Origin: Rhyzopertha dominica
Lineage: Eukaryota > Arthropoda > Insecta > Coleoptera > Bostrichidae
Direction of reading: 5' to 3'
NCBI GenBank assembly: GCA_025024175.1
Contig: QCXZ01000003.1
Coordinates: 18,558,392 to 18,622,391, forward strand
DNA length: 64,000 nt
Shown here: positions 1-11,419 of the stretch, piece after piece
How the letters are laid out: the number at the start of each line of letters is the position of its first letter
Numbering within the stretch: position 1 is the stretch's first letter
The notes under the pieces: generated by a model
Told to the model about the DNA's origin: nothing
The model's database searches: none
Seen by the model: the letters and a program-made list of their open reading frames with translations, nothing else
Program-made: the position numbers and the translations under genes

Positions 1-464
1 AGCTATTACAACTAATTTCGCTGTCATAAATGTTTCTACCCAACGAGGTCTCAGTTAAGCANAACATATTATAGTCGATTATGAATAGAGAAACTAATAG
101 GTCAACTGTTTTAGTGTTTGGTCCCCTTAACATTCATTTAATATACATAATGTTGAAAAGAGCTGCATAAGAATATTTTTTGTATTTAGTATGACGAACT
201 GCATGAGATTCCGTAAAGGGAGTGCATGATAGTTACTATATTAGGCCTAACATCAAAGATTTTAAAGATTTCATTAGAAGTTGATATACAAAACAGGTGT
301 CTCTATCAAAGGCAGAATCATTGCAATCAATATTTCAATGCTTTTTAAGAGTCAATTCTTATAATTTATATTGTACATGCATTTTTGAGTACTCATCCTT
401 ACAATTAATTAGTTCATGCTCCTTAGAACAAGGACACGCAAACTTGGACTGAGGCCTAGTGATG
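1..464. other. No recognisable feature
   Basis: AT-rich sequence with no supported reading frame or repeat structure that I could identify. Confidence 0.4.
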
Positions 465-960
465 AAAATTACCGAACTTAATAGCATCCAAGCAGCGCGA
501 TTCCGTCATAAACACAACGATCTAAGCCTAACACTACGTATTGTCTTTACTTTCCATAATATTCTTGTACGTGATTCCATCAACTTGCACAAGTGCCTGC
601 GCGACCGCTTCTCTTCTTGGATTCGGTCCAGATTCAGTAACTTTAAGAATTTTTCTAAATTCTTCGTCGGCTAATTCATACCAACAATTTAGTTAGTGGG
701 TTAGGATTGATAACTTCTGTTATTGTATAATTTTGAGATAGGATCGCATCAACGACTTTTTAACTTTGAGCTTTCGTCTTCGGTGTCACAAGTAAGCAAA
801 ATACCACCATTATTAATGTGTTTTACTTTAGTGATAGGGACGTTTGTATCCGAATGCTTAATGTTTTCAAGTACTACCAACTTTGTCAAACTGATAGTTT
901 GTTTTACGTTGGCCACTCTGTTACACTATTGCAATATATTTCAACAGTATGGCCATACCC
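465..960 (-). pseudogene. LINE ORF1/gag-like remnant
   Basis: Two minus-strand stretches read as protein once a frameshift is allowed. The upstream part (about 960-750) contains VVLENIKHSDTNVPITKVK followed by NNGGILLTC and DTEDESSKLK. The downstream part (about 690-500) contains WYELADEEFRKILK and EAVAQALVQVDGITY. The first resembles the nucleic-acid-binding gag-like (ORF1) proteins of insect non-LTR retrotransposons, where a KxxNNGGxL stretch is common. Both parts have stops and frame changes, so this is a dead copy. The family match is from memory and moderate. Confidence 0.45.
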
Positions 961-989
961 ATAATTAAAATTATGTGCTTTACAGGTAA

Positions 990-3440
990 TTTGCTAATGT
1001 TTTCAGTTTAAACTGATTTTGCAATTAATCTACTACGTTTGTCGCATTAATTTGCCAACCTTGAGCATATATTATTCCAAGTAAATTGAAATATTGTAAA
1101 ATAAATGTAGAAAATTAAAAGAAACATAGTAGAGAAGAGTTCTGCTCTAAAGTACTCAAATTACTTCAGGCAGTTTTGGCGCAACCAGCTGTGTAAGTAC
1201 ATTCTTCTGCAATGCAGATAATAAAAACCTGGTTGAAGACATAATATGCTAAAAATCGTTTTTCTCCGNCTGTTGTAAATAAAAATCACTCCTGAGGCTG
1301 AGCACTCTTGAACTGATTCAGTGAAAAATNAGGAAAACTAAAACATTTCATTAACAAATTAATGTTAACAAACGTTTGCTTTTTATTCTGTATTGTTTAA
1401 TGTGTTAGTGTAGTAAATATTAAANTCTGATTTAATGTTAACTATTTTATAGCGNANTGTCATTTTTTATTCTAANTTAAAAAAATAGTTGCTGTTTTAC
1501 GTTNTTACCTCTATAGTGGATAATTTTGTAAACAAAACAACAACGAAGAACAAAACAGGTATGGTCACTTAAGAAACCTACAAAAGTATCCAATTGCATG
1601 TTCGATAAAAGCCCGTCTCTAAATGGCCATCTTCAGATGCAATAACCGATTCCGTAGATAATGCGCTATCGACGAGGCCAGCATCTAAAGTGAGAGTTTC
1701 GTATAAGCGTTGTATAAGCTAATGAAAATGCACAGTACAACAAAGGACGGGATTTCGCTGATACCGTGACTAACGCGAGCGCTTTAGCGGACGTTTCCTT
1801 TTGTCTTTTGTAGTAAAGCTAATTTCGCTCAGCAAGTGCACTCCGTGCTCATGATGAAAAGCAGCTTTTCCAACAATACACGAATGACTCAAAAGCTATT
1901 CTTGCTGATAGCAACTATCCAACATGGCCGTTATATACTTATTATTATGAACATCTGGAAACCTACACCACGAATTTAAAAAAGAGGTAATTATATTGTC
2001 CAGTGAACGGAATTATAAGAACGTGATACCGTGATTGGCCATAGTCAGTTTGCCACAGCCCTTTCGCTGCAGAGCCTTCTCTATAAGATATTATACAGGG
2101 TTTCTATAAATGATCCATGCATCCAGGGCGCTTATTGAAATTATCGATTAAATCAGTCTGCTGCCTCTCAGGAAGCTGAACACAACAGTTGATTTGACGT
2201 ATACTTGTCATCTGTCAATTTCTGAATTATTTGATATATTTTAATATGAGAAAACGCGTGGGAGTTTGTATTTTCAACAATTAACATAAAAAAGTTGTCC
2301 AAAACTTAACACGCATAAGGCGTTATTTTACTTACTACACAGTTTGTTTTTATTTTTAGTGGACTATTGTCGTTGGTATGTTTGAAAGTTTAAACTGATT
2401 TTTTTCTGGGGCATCTATTATCTACCTGTATTTATTTATTGAATTAACGTTTTCCGAGATATTACATGCCAGTTAGATTTTTTAACGGAACATAAGAATG
2501 CTTTTATATTAAGAGGACTTGTATGAGTGTAAGGGTGTGAACGTGATTGTAATTGTATCCTTCAGGCAACCCTTGAAATCGCACTCAGTACTGCGTGGCG
2601 ACATCTTATCAAAAATACTACCGTTAATACGGTCGCCATTATCCATTCCTATTTCCGCCGTTTGCTTTTGACATAATGATAAATTGTTGTAATTTTGTTA
2701 ATAACTCCTATATCAACATACCACAACCTACAAAATAGCGAGCGCACTGTTTAGGCAAATAACTCCAGAAATAAAAGAAAATACAATCTAAGGCAAAATT
2801 AATACTAATGGGAGACTAATGCAAATCTGGCATACTAAGATCAAACAAATGAAGAATAGCGACATGCATGAAGACAAACTAAAATGAGAACGACCGTGGA
2901 AAACAACTATAAAAAGGATAATCTAGAAGTCGAGGAATAACGAAAAACAATGGTTAGAAATTACAAAAAAAATTAATCAAGTGCCGTGGAAATGAAACAA
3001 CGATGTCAACAGCACAAGAATATGAATATACCTATGTAACCTTCCCACCCCCTGTCCTTAAGCAGCCAATTTTTCATGCAATAAACTACACTAGCCAGGT
3101 AGTGTAGCTGGCGGATGTCAAGAACTCGTACCTCCAGAAGCAAGGCATTTCCTGGATAGAGATTAGGTTTTCTATATGTGGATCGTAATTACATTATTCT
3201 TCGTAGAACTTTCAAGGTCTTTACTGTGGATCCATAGCAGCCTCCCCAGGCAATGTTTCCGTACCGCAGATTAGATGCCTTGATTACCGACACGTACAAT
3301 TTTCTTGATGCATGCATCATGCACTGGTTGTTGTGCACATGCAAATCGGGTGTAAAAGGAATTTAGTCTGTATAACATCCAAAGGGCTAATAGCTAGTTT
3401 TACTCATATTCACTTAACAGTCAACCGTAACGGCAACTGT
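990..3440. other. Gene-free, mostly unassigned DNA
   Basis: No coding stretch supported on either strand. A TACAGGG motif at 2094-2100 matches the ends of several other repeats in this window (5772, 43362, 48729), so a degraded element may start there, but no partner end was found. Confidence 0.35.
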
Positions 3441-3449
3441 TCATCAGCC

Positions 3450-4045
3450 ACTGTGCTATGACTTTCATTATTTGTTCCTTAAGGTTCTGCCATTAATTAC
3501 TGTGCAAGAACACAACTGTGTCATCTGCATAAGATATTGTGGTACTGAAGTATTTATATACAAAATGAATAAAGCTGAGCCCAATAAAGTTCCTTGACAA
3601 TACCATAAGCAATTGTCTCATTATTTAAAACGTTTCAAATTTTTACTTCTTGAGTACAATCATTGAGAACACTGTTGATGACAGGATATTTTACCTCTAA
3701 ATCCCAAATGATGCAACTTCAATAGCAAATCTGTCTGACTTAGTGAGTCAAAATGTTTTTCTTTATGCAGTCTGGAATCCTTTTCTTTAGGCAGCTTTCA
3801 AAAACTTTTGATATGTTAAATACCATAGCACTTTTGAATTTAGGATAAATTCCATTTTCAAAAATTATATGAAGAATATATGCTAGTAGTTTTGCCACGT
3901 ATATTTCAGTTTCTCTGACAACTCTTGGCGATATTCTATCAGGTCCCTTAACTTTTTCGAGATTTAGATCTTTTATGACTCGACATATTTTTGCTTCTTT
4001 CACCTCTGCAAAGAACATACTGTTTCCTAATTCCTTCTGCATGTT
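3450..4045 (-). pseudogene. Non-LTR retrotransposon (LINE) reverse transcriptase remnant
   Basis: Minus-strand translation gives the start of a LINE reverse transcriptase: a KVKGPDRISPRVV stretch (the family's K.. GPDgIs motif) and IYPKFKSAMV between 4042 and 3740. After frame changes come LFILYI and, near 3520, a block readable as ISYADDTVV, the YxDD catalytic box. Motifs are in the right order and about the right spacing for a jockey/CR1-type enzyme. Several stops and frameshifts show the copy is inactive. Confidence 0.75.
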
Positions 4046-4167
4046 GTATTATTTTGTATTCTTAATTTTTATAGCCAATTTTTTTCCGACATTTGTGAAA
4101 AAGTTACAATTCGTTAGCAATATTTTTCTTATCTTCCACTAAACAACTAAACTACTATTTGCAGTTC

Positions 4168-4371
4168 TAATTACAAGAACTCTTCAAGGAACCAGACATT
4201 GTAGAGGTAGTGAAAGGACAAAGATTGCGGTGGAACAAGGTGGAGGGCAAAAAGATACCAGGCAGACCTAGGGCTAGATGGAAGGATAAAGTTTTTAAGG
4301 ACATACAAGAAAGCAAGTTATTAAATTGGAAGCAGAAAGTGCAAGGTGTAAGAGCATTAAAAAAACAATAA
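4168..4371 (+). pseudogene. LINE ORF2 C-terminal remnant
   Basis: The plus strand reads IVEVVKGQRLRWNKVEG, then PGRPRARWKDKV, then LLNWKQKVQ and a stop. This GRPR.RWKD...NW pattern is typical of the extreme C-terminus of insect endonuclease/reverse-transcriptase LINE proteins. It lies on the opposite strand to the reverse transcriptase remnant 130 bp away, so the two are separate insertions. Only about 65 residues remain. Confidence 0.65.
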
Positions 4372-4689
4372 ATCAAGCCATAGTTCTATTAGGCCTGCAG
4401 TATTAAACTAAATATAATCATACTAACATCACGCTTTTTGCTCTGCTGTTTGTAAATTCAGTTACATCTGTCGCCTGTTCTTTGTCCTGTTCGTACTGGT
4501 CATGATCATACTCTGTTCAATGTATTTCTGAATTTTCTGTATACTTCTCTTTATACCTGATCTAAGGGGTTTCTAAAACTTTCATTATATAACTTATCTT
4601 TATGGTGAATTGAAGTTAATAGACCTTTTGTTACCCATGGTTTCCTAATTACTTCCACATCCAACGGGTGCAAAGTATTGCATCGCGAA

Positions 4690-5420
4690 AAAAATTTTTA
4701 AACATTTTTATTTGCTCATTCGCTTTAAAATGGTCGAAAACGCAAAAAAAACGAATTTGAGCAAAAATAAATTTCTTGTCTGTATGTGTGTGTGTCTACA
4801 GTTTTGTTTGTGGACACGATAACTTTCGAAAGACTTAATATATGAGCTTGAAATTTGGCAAGCGTATAAATCTCAACTATCCAAAGCCACCTATTGTTTG
4901 TGGGGTAAGTAGGGTATCAGGAAGGGGGCGAAATTGGGGGGTAACTACCCTTTCTGCAATTTTTTTTTAGTATGTGATTAGTAGTATAACTGCGAGTATT
5001 ATATTAGCAAAAAAGCGTCACTTAAAGAAAACTGTTTTTCCTAAATAACTCCGAATATATTTAATATATTCAAGAAATGAAAATACATCAGATAGGAAAC
5101 AAAATTTCTCACAAAAAGTGACATTTTCGAAATATTCCCAAAAAACCAATTTTGGACCCTGCTCGTACGATTTTTGTTAAATTTTGGTTTTATATAGAAA
5201 ATCAAATTTCTGATCAGAAAGCACTCTTGTAATTTTTTGATAAGTTAATAATTTTGGAGTTATTTGAGAAAAACTGACTAAAAATTTATATATTTTTGCT
5301 AATATCACGAGGACTGTCTATTAAAAAAAAATGTGTAGAGAGAAAAAATGCTCAAAACCTGACTACCAATCGTATAGTATAAAAAACAAAAACGTAAATG
5401 TCATTTGACAATTTGATGTG
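4690..5420. repeat. Unclassified interspersed repeat
   Basis: Starts with CGCGAAAAAAATTTTTAAAC and includes a short TG run, GTGGACACGATAACTTTCG and GGGGGTAACTACCC. I recall related sequence being widespread in insect genomes as a non-coding repeat. No terminal repeats or coding sequence were found, so the class is unknown. Confidence 0.35.
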
Positions 5421-5771
5421 GAAGTATTGATTCAATTTGCAGCGGTTTTTTCTCTGGTACTGCACCTTTCCGCAGCGACAAGTGTACGTTTTTCATAAAA
5501 GAGGAAAAATGCCTGCAAATCCGGATGATTCTCTGTGCAGACCTGAGTCCAGGTTTCCTTGTTCAAAGGCTTCTATAAGTTACCGTAATTAATGCAGAAT
5601 CGAGAGTGACGCTGAGTATAAACCCTTTCACAGACCTATTGTTTTTTGAAGTATGATTGGATAGTGATCTGTAAATTCACTATTTACAACAATAGCTTTT
5701 ATCTGCTTTAGCCTTTTCGTTGTACATACAAATCTCACTTTGAGGTCTCGTTACTCTATTTAAGGTGCTTA

Positions 5772-6230
5772 TACAGGATGTCCCGCATTATGTGGATAAC
5801 CTCCAGGAATCTGAAAACTGGTGTAAAAATAATACTATTTTAATGCACAACTTTTTTTGAAATAAAGCCCGCCTACTGAGATATTTACTCTTGAAAGTGG
5901 GGGAAGAGAAACAGCTTTTCAAAAATATCTCTTAGACCAGTTGATATAATTTTATCAAATTCTGATTATTATGATTTGAAGGGGAAGCCGTTTTACTAAT
6001 GTTTGGATGGGACGCGAAAGAAGGTCAACCCCCTCATATTTTAACCTTTAACTTTAAAATGGTATTTTCAAAAATATATTTTTTCTGATCTTTGAGCCTT
6101 AGAAACAAAAAAAAGATACATTTAGTTCATGCGGCTAAAATTGACTTTTTTCGAGCAAATGGCAGTTGAATGTTAAGGTTCACATTTTCACTGTTTAATT
6201 CAATCCTTAGTTTTTATCAAATTGGCCATG
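5772..6230 (+). repeat. Repeat with TACAGGATGTCCC end
   Basis: Begins TACAGGATGTCCCGC, a variant of the TACAGGGTGTCCC end seen at 48729 on the other strand. The interior is non-coding and rich in T and A runs. The right boundary is arbitrary because no matching end was found. Confidence 0.35.
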
Positions 6231-7199
6231 ATTAATAATAAAGCTGTGTTAGTTGCCCCTGTTACATAGACATTTTGATAATACCTCATATTATTTGTTA
6301 CAAAAATTCTGAAATAATAATATTAGTAATTCAATATTCATATGAGTACGCTGACATGCTTACCCGTTAGCATATCCATTGTTATTTAGATAATTTTCTT
6401 CTCAGTATATCTATATTTCAATCACCAACAAACAGAGCTTCCTCCTCTTTACAGAGACAAACATACATCCAAGTCCGCTATAAAAGGATCAAGGCCTGTA
6501 AAGAGCAGTAACCAAAATGTTTTGCATTATCATTTAGATACATAATTTTATTGCTTTTGTACTTTTAAAATTATGATTTTAAATGGAGTTAATCATGAGA
6601 CCCAACGTTTCACTTTATAAATTCCTTGGAAGCGTAACAAATTAATGAATTTACATGCAACAGAAAAGCAAAGCGGTACACAAGTATAACAGTTTATCAA
6701 TACTGTAAAAGGCTTTTGAAATGTATTTCAAACTAGGTTTTTCTACTTTCTAAAAAAGAGTATAATAATTTGGTAGAAAAGAATACAGCGGCTAGCTAGA
6801 AAACGCCTTATATACAATATAGACGTATTATAGAGATAATAAAAATTTAGAATTACCAAAAATAGCTGATTTTGCAGTAATGATTATTAAATAAAAAATC
6901 TGCTTTATATTAAGGAAAGAAACGTTATTTGACTTAATTGTACTTTACATATGCTTAGCAGCCTGATTAATTATTAGTTGCTTGTTAAGTCAGTATATTA
7001 ACTTACGTTTGAGAGATACGGTATAAGTTAATTGTTCTATTGCATCGGAAGTTAGACGTTTCAAATTGCTATTTAAAAAAATGCTTACGATAGGTAACAC
7101 CAACACAACGTGTGCCGAGCTGTCGGTGTATGAATTCGTATGTCCTTTTATTTCATCAAGTTATTGTACCCATGACACTCAGTGGTTTTATATTGTATA
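6231..7199. other. No recognisable feature
   Basis: AT-rich intergenic sequence. No reading frame, terminal repeat or RNA gene that I can support. Confidence 0.35.
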
Positions 7200-7229
7200 A
7201 AAACAACCATCGTGCATAAAGGAATGCTG

Positions 7230-7937
7230 AGTTATAATGACGAAATGTTCGATACATTTGTTAGACTCCTCAAGTTTTTCAACATTTTATCAATTTATTT
7301 GAGGAACGCAAATATATCATATATACTTCTATCAAAAGATCATCTTTCCCAAATCGTAACTTCATTGCCTCTATAATACTTTCGTAATTTTCTCTGGAAG
7401 GAGGAAAACTTTCGACAAGTTGTCTTGCTCTACTTTTAGCAACAGTCGACTGAATTAAATATTGAATTTTGTCGCTAAAGTATATGTCAGGATCCTCATG
7501 AATTTTCTTAAACTGAGCCCAAAATGATAACCATTCGCGAATATCTCCAGATAATTGTTTAAACTCAATGACAGGTAAAATTTGCGTTTACATGTTATGC
7601 TTACAGCAGAAATACCTGTCACTGATTCGTGGGGGCTACCGGCAGATCTATTATCTCCATTCACTTCATCCATAACAAGCTTCCATTCCAAAATACCTCT
7701 TCGTGTACACATCCCTACCATCAAGTTTCTCTAAGAGCTCCTCTTCACTAGCATTCGATGCAAGTAGAGCTTCATAAACCTGTTCGTCAGCAACTAACAG
7801 ACTATCATATTTCGTCTGAAGCATCTCCCATGACACTAACACGTGTCTAGAACCCATAGCATATTCAGTGTAGAGATGCTTAGCAGTCTTCGTAAACGCC
7901 GAACGACACACCTTCCTGTGTTTTTTTTAGCTTCCAT
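7230..7937 (-). pseudogene. BEL/Pao retrotransposon gag fragment
   Basis: The minus strand starts MEAKK at 7937. After a shift in a run of A it reads CRSAFTKTAKHLY, YDSLLVADEQVYEALL and SEEELLEKLDG. From about 7580 it reads FKQLSGDIREWLSFWAQFKK, then ARQLVESFPPSRENY and LRFGKDDLLIEVYIR. The last blocks are the DUF1759 core of BEL/Pao gag proteins (LSGD..EW..FW..F; LR..FG..D). The start sits 150 bp inside a matching LTR and primer binding site, as expected. There are at least two frameshifts; the zinc knuckles and the whole pol gene are missing, so the element was truncated on its left side in this window. Confidence 0.8.
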
Positions 7938-8068
7938 ATCCTAGCACACGATAATTAAGAAGCGCGTTTACCGATATGTTAATATAGTCTTTGCTAAACG
8001 AAAACNAACGANAACTGTTTCCAAAATTACACGCAATAAAACTGTTCCTAAATACGCGCTTTGAAAAG

Positions 8069-8085
8069 TCCTGTCACGGTCGCCA
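8069..8085 (-). other. Primer binding site, tRNA-Arg type
   Basis: The plus strand reads TCCTGTCACGGTCGCCA, which matches the 3' end of an insect tRNA-Arg including CCA. The minus-strand element therefore carries its complement, 3 nt after the LTR end, where reverse transcription would be primed. Seen directly; the tRNA match is from memory of tRNA-Arg ends. Confidence 0.75.
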
Positions 8086-8088
8086 AAA

Positions 8089-8297
8089 TGTTGTTAATCG
8101 TCGATCTTCACGCAAGCTACCCGCTTTTGCAAACACCGACAAAGAGGACTTCCACAATAGCACATATTTACATACAGTTTTATTCCAAAGAAAATGGGAA
8201 TGGTACAAATAATTCAATGACTAATTAATTACTTTTTACGAAATTGCTACCTGCCTACTACTTATCTCTATATATCAAACGTTCAGTGATTCCAACA
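8089..8297 (-). repeat. LTR of the minus-strand BEL/Pao fragment
   Basis: A 209-bp block beginning TGTTG and ending CAACA, giving the TG...CA ends and short terminal inversion of an LTR. It lies directly next to the primer binding site and gag in the correct order. The second LTR is not in this window, because the downstream half of the element is absent. The left boundary is well defined by the primer site; the right boundary rests on the inverted CAACA. Confidence 0.65.
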
Positions 8298-9055
8298 CCT
8301 AGTTACATTGATCAAATGAACGATTTAATTGCTACATTGTGATTTTTCTGACGAACCCCAGTGCAGAGGGGGGTGACTAGCTTTTACATAGACCATTACA
8401 ATATACTGACAAGACAAAAATACAACAGGCATAACAGGTTGCCGAGTAACATTGACCAAATCGCTGGTTTCACTATTATAAACGTATTACCAAGTGGCAT
8501 AAGGGGATGACGAGTTACTTTGAGCAAATGGTGGGTTTTACTGTAATGTTGAACAAGTGTATCACTAAATGGTCAATCTAACTAACGAATCCAGGTGCAT
8601 CGGAACATGACGATTACTGTGTTGCAACACAACAAGACCTGTAATCTGATATAAGATGTCGAGTTACTTTGGCCGATTTAGCTGACGAACTTAAGTGCAA
8701 TCTGACAGTGCTGTATTCACCAAGCATAAGCCAATGCCGAGTTACATAGACCAAGCGGTCTGTTTTACTCTTATATTGACCAGGTGTATGCTAAATTGTC
8801 TGTTTATCCGAGGAACCCTGGTGTAGACGAAGGTGCATATCAAAGAATGCTGTACCCCCAGGGCATGTCCAGTTACATTGATCAAATGGTCGGTTTTACT
8901 GTTACATTGACAAAGTGATTACTAAACTGTCTAACCAACCCATAAGGTGAAGAGGAAGATGGCTAAGTGTATGTTGCCTTCTTTAGTTGACTGGTATAAT
9001 TTGACAGCGCGTATCCACCAGGAAAAAGGGTATAACAAATTTAGTTGACCAAATA
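8298..9055. repeat. Degenerate tandem array (about 70-bp subunits, about 215-bp higher-order unit)
   Basis: The motif AGTTACATTGACCAAATGG recurs with changes at 8301, 8445, 8513, 8662, 8740 and 8871, with a weak copy near 9040. The spacing is close to multiples of 72 bp. Longer units containing TTTTACTGTTACATTGAC and ACGAACCCAGGTGCA repeat at about 209-227 bp. No open frame runs through it. It behaves like an old minisatellite or satellite fragment, and the BEL/Pao LTR abuts its left edge. Confidence 0.65.
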
Positions 9056-9739
9056 CAAATACTTGAACGTGAATTAAAAATAAAGAACTTCATTGTTTTT
9101 GATTTGGATGAGCAAATTGTAACTTCATCTGAGTCACAAATTTTAAAAGACAATGAATATTTTATCCACGATTTTACCTAATACCAAAGACAATTTTATA
9201 AAATAGTCTTTGCTAATACTGATTCAGCCTTAACTAAATATGCAAAGCCGGGTCGTTTAAATGAGTTTGATATGCGTCCTCGTCCTGTCAAGGTCACTCT
9301 TAACTAGAAGAGCGACGTCATTCATTGTATTCGCAATGCTTCGAAGCTACAATGCTCTGAGCTTTTTCCGGACATATTCATTTCATTTGACAGCAACTCG
9401 ACAACTGAATTTACACAGACTACTTAAGCAACAACTAAACGAGAGATAACTCGAGATGGTGAATCAAGTTTGAAGATCAAGTACCTATGTAAATTTGTTC
9501 GTTTAAAATAGTGTCTGCACTTACGCTCACTTTCATTTGAAGGCTTCATATATTTTATCAATATTTGTTTGGTATATGTTCCTATAAACTCTTCAATTCT
9601 ATAATAACATTTAGTGGAGTCCTTTTGGCCGTAGATGATAACTTTGTTAAAACATAAAATTCATCTTTTGTTCTCAGAGTTACTGCTCCGATGGTTGACA
9701 TTGCGGCATCAGTTCCCACACATTTTATAATGGTTCTTT

Positions 9740-10790
9740 AATACATCGCACCCTGGATGTCACAGTCTGATCATGAGTCCTTTTTTAACCTTTTTAGTAC
9801 TGTNAATAATTTAAATAAAGCTCACTTCTTGGGTAATTTTAATGCTCCCCATTTTAGCAGGGGCTCATGTGATGCCCGCAGTAATGTCCTGAATAATTTA
9901 CAACTATTTCACAGCTTAATGGCTTTGATAATCATTGATAATCATGATAATCAGCACTGAAAGCAACATTTCATTGTGTCAGCATGGTTTTATGCGCAAT
10001 AGTTCAACTGCATCAAATCTGGCTTGCTTTAATTTGGGGTGGAAGTTTTGAACTATAGAGAACAGGTCGATGTAATATACACAAATTACCAGAACGCATT
10101 CGATCAAATTCATTATTTTGTTCTACTAAGTAAGATGCAATGGTGCAGTTTTTCCTCCTCGTTCATAAATTTATTCTAGCCATATTTGCAAGATCGTCGG
10201 CTTAATGTTAAATATAGATACTACGTCTCCAATTCGTATGTTGCTTGTGGTCTCCCTCACGATGTAATCTCGATCCGTTGCTTTTTCTACTGTATATCAA
10301 CGACATTGTGGATAAAATTCGCTGTGAGAAGCTACTGTACGCCGACGATCTGAAGATATTTTCTCGAATAGACACTGCAAGGGATCTGTTTCGTTTGCAG
10401 CATGAGCTGGATAGGAATTCTAAGTGGTGCGCATTTATTAGACTTTATTTAAACCTTTCTAAGTGTAGTGTTGTCTATTAGCCGTAAACTTCATCCAACA
10501 GCGTAAACATCATCGTGATAGTGTAGTTCTTGGCAGGATATCCATTGTTAGGGATTTGGGTGTACTTTTCAATGATAAGTTTATTTTTGTTCGTAATATT
10601 GGCGGCAATAGTTATAAAAAATCGGGGTTTCTTTGCAAAAACTGCAAGGACTTTCGTAATGTTACCGCTTTGAATGCACTATATTTCTTTCTCTCTGGTA
10701 AGATCCCAGTTGGAGTATGCAGTAGGTACTTATTTGGCAACCTTTATATAACATTTACATTAAACTATAGTCGAAGGCGTTCAGTCTAAA
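9740..10790 (+). pseudogene. LINE endonuclease/reverse transcriptase remnant
   Basis: Fragments of a jockey/CR1-like ORF2 lie in order on the plus strand. FLGNFNAPHF (about 9825) is the endonuclease GDFNAPH box. QHGFMRNSSTASNLACF (about 9985) and VDVIYTNYQNAFDQI (about 10070) match reverse transcriptase motifs. LDPLLFLLYINDIVDKI (about 10265) and EKLLYADDLKIFSRI (about 10330) contain the YADD catalytic box. Frameshifts and stops separate them, and parts of the endonuclease and linker are missing. It is a dead, roughly 1-kb copy. Confidence 0.85.
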
Positions 10791-11419
10791 ATTTATTTAC
10801 TTAATTTTTGATGGTGTTTATCCTCCTAGAGGTTGCACTTATGAATTAATCCTACTCGCCAGATTTAGTTGTTTTGTTAGGACTGCAACGTAAAATTTAA
10901 TTGTTAAATTAAATACGTGCGGCTGGCGTCATGTTTCCTCCTTTTTTTAACTATCGGGATTAAACTTGGTGTGTAAAAGTATTTTATTGTCTTTGGTGGA
11001 TACGATCCCAATCTGCCTCTAATGCTTCGGAAAGATCGGTAAAAGTTTGTACCACTAAAATCTGAAGCTGGATTTACATATCGTTTTGAATATTGATAGT
11101 TGCTGATTATACCATATCCTGTGATTTTTACAAATTTTAGCAGTTACATTGAGAAAACTTGTGATACAGCATCGGCAACACCGTTTGAATGATTTGATAC
11201 TTGCGTTTAGATAATTGACATCATGACCTCGACATCTGACAATCTGACATCATTATCATGTCAAGTTGTCAGGATCAAAAGTTTGAAGTTTGAAGTTGTC
11301 AAAGTTAATTGATCTGTGCTGCTGAATGTAACAAACCGAAACCATTTGAGTTATAAATTATAGTGTCAACTCTTCATACGCATGTTAAATACGTTAGCGA
11401 TATTTTAGTACTTTTCCTT
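10791..11419 (+). other. Presumed upstream region and 5' UTR of CNEP1R1
   Basis: No coding sequence. It directly precedes the CNEP1R1 start codon and contains several TGACA/TGTCA words between 11215 and 11275. Promoter elements cannot be named with confidence. Confidence 0.3.

Noticed and set aside
459..968. Plus-strand frames at 459-674 and 723-968
   Set aside because: They are shadows of the minus-strand LINE ORF1-like remnant, which carries the recognisable residues.
9261..9449. 62-codon plus-strand frame possibly from a LINE 3' end
   Set aside because: Loose resemblance to LINE tail sequences only; no diagnostic motif.
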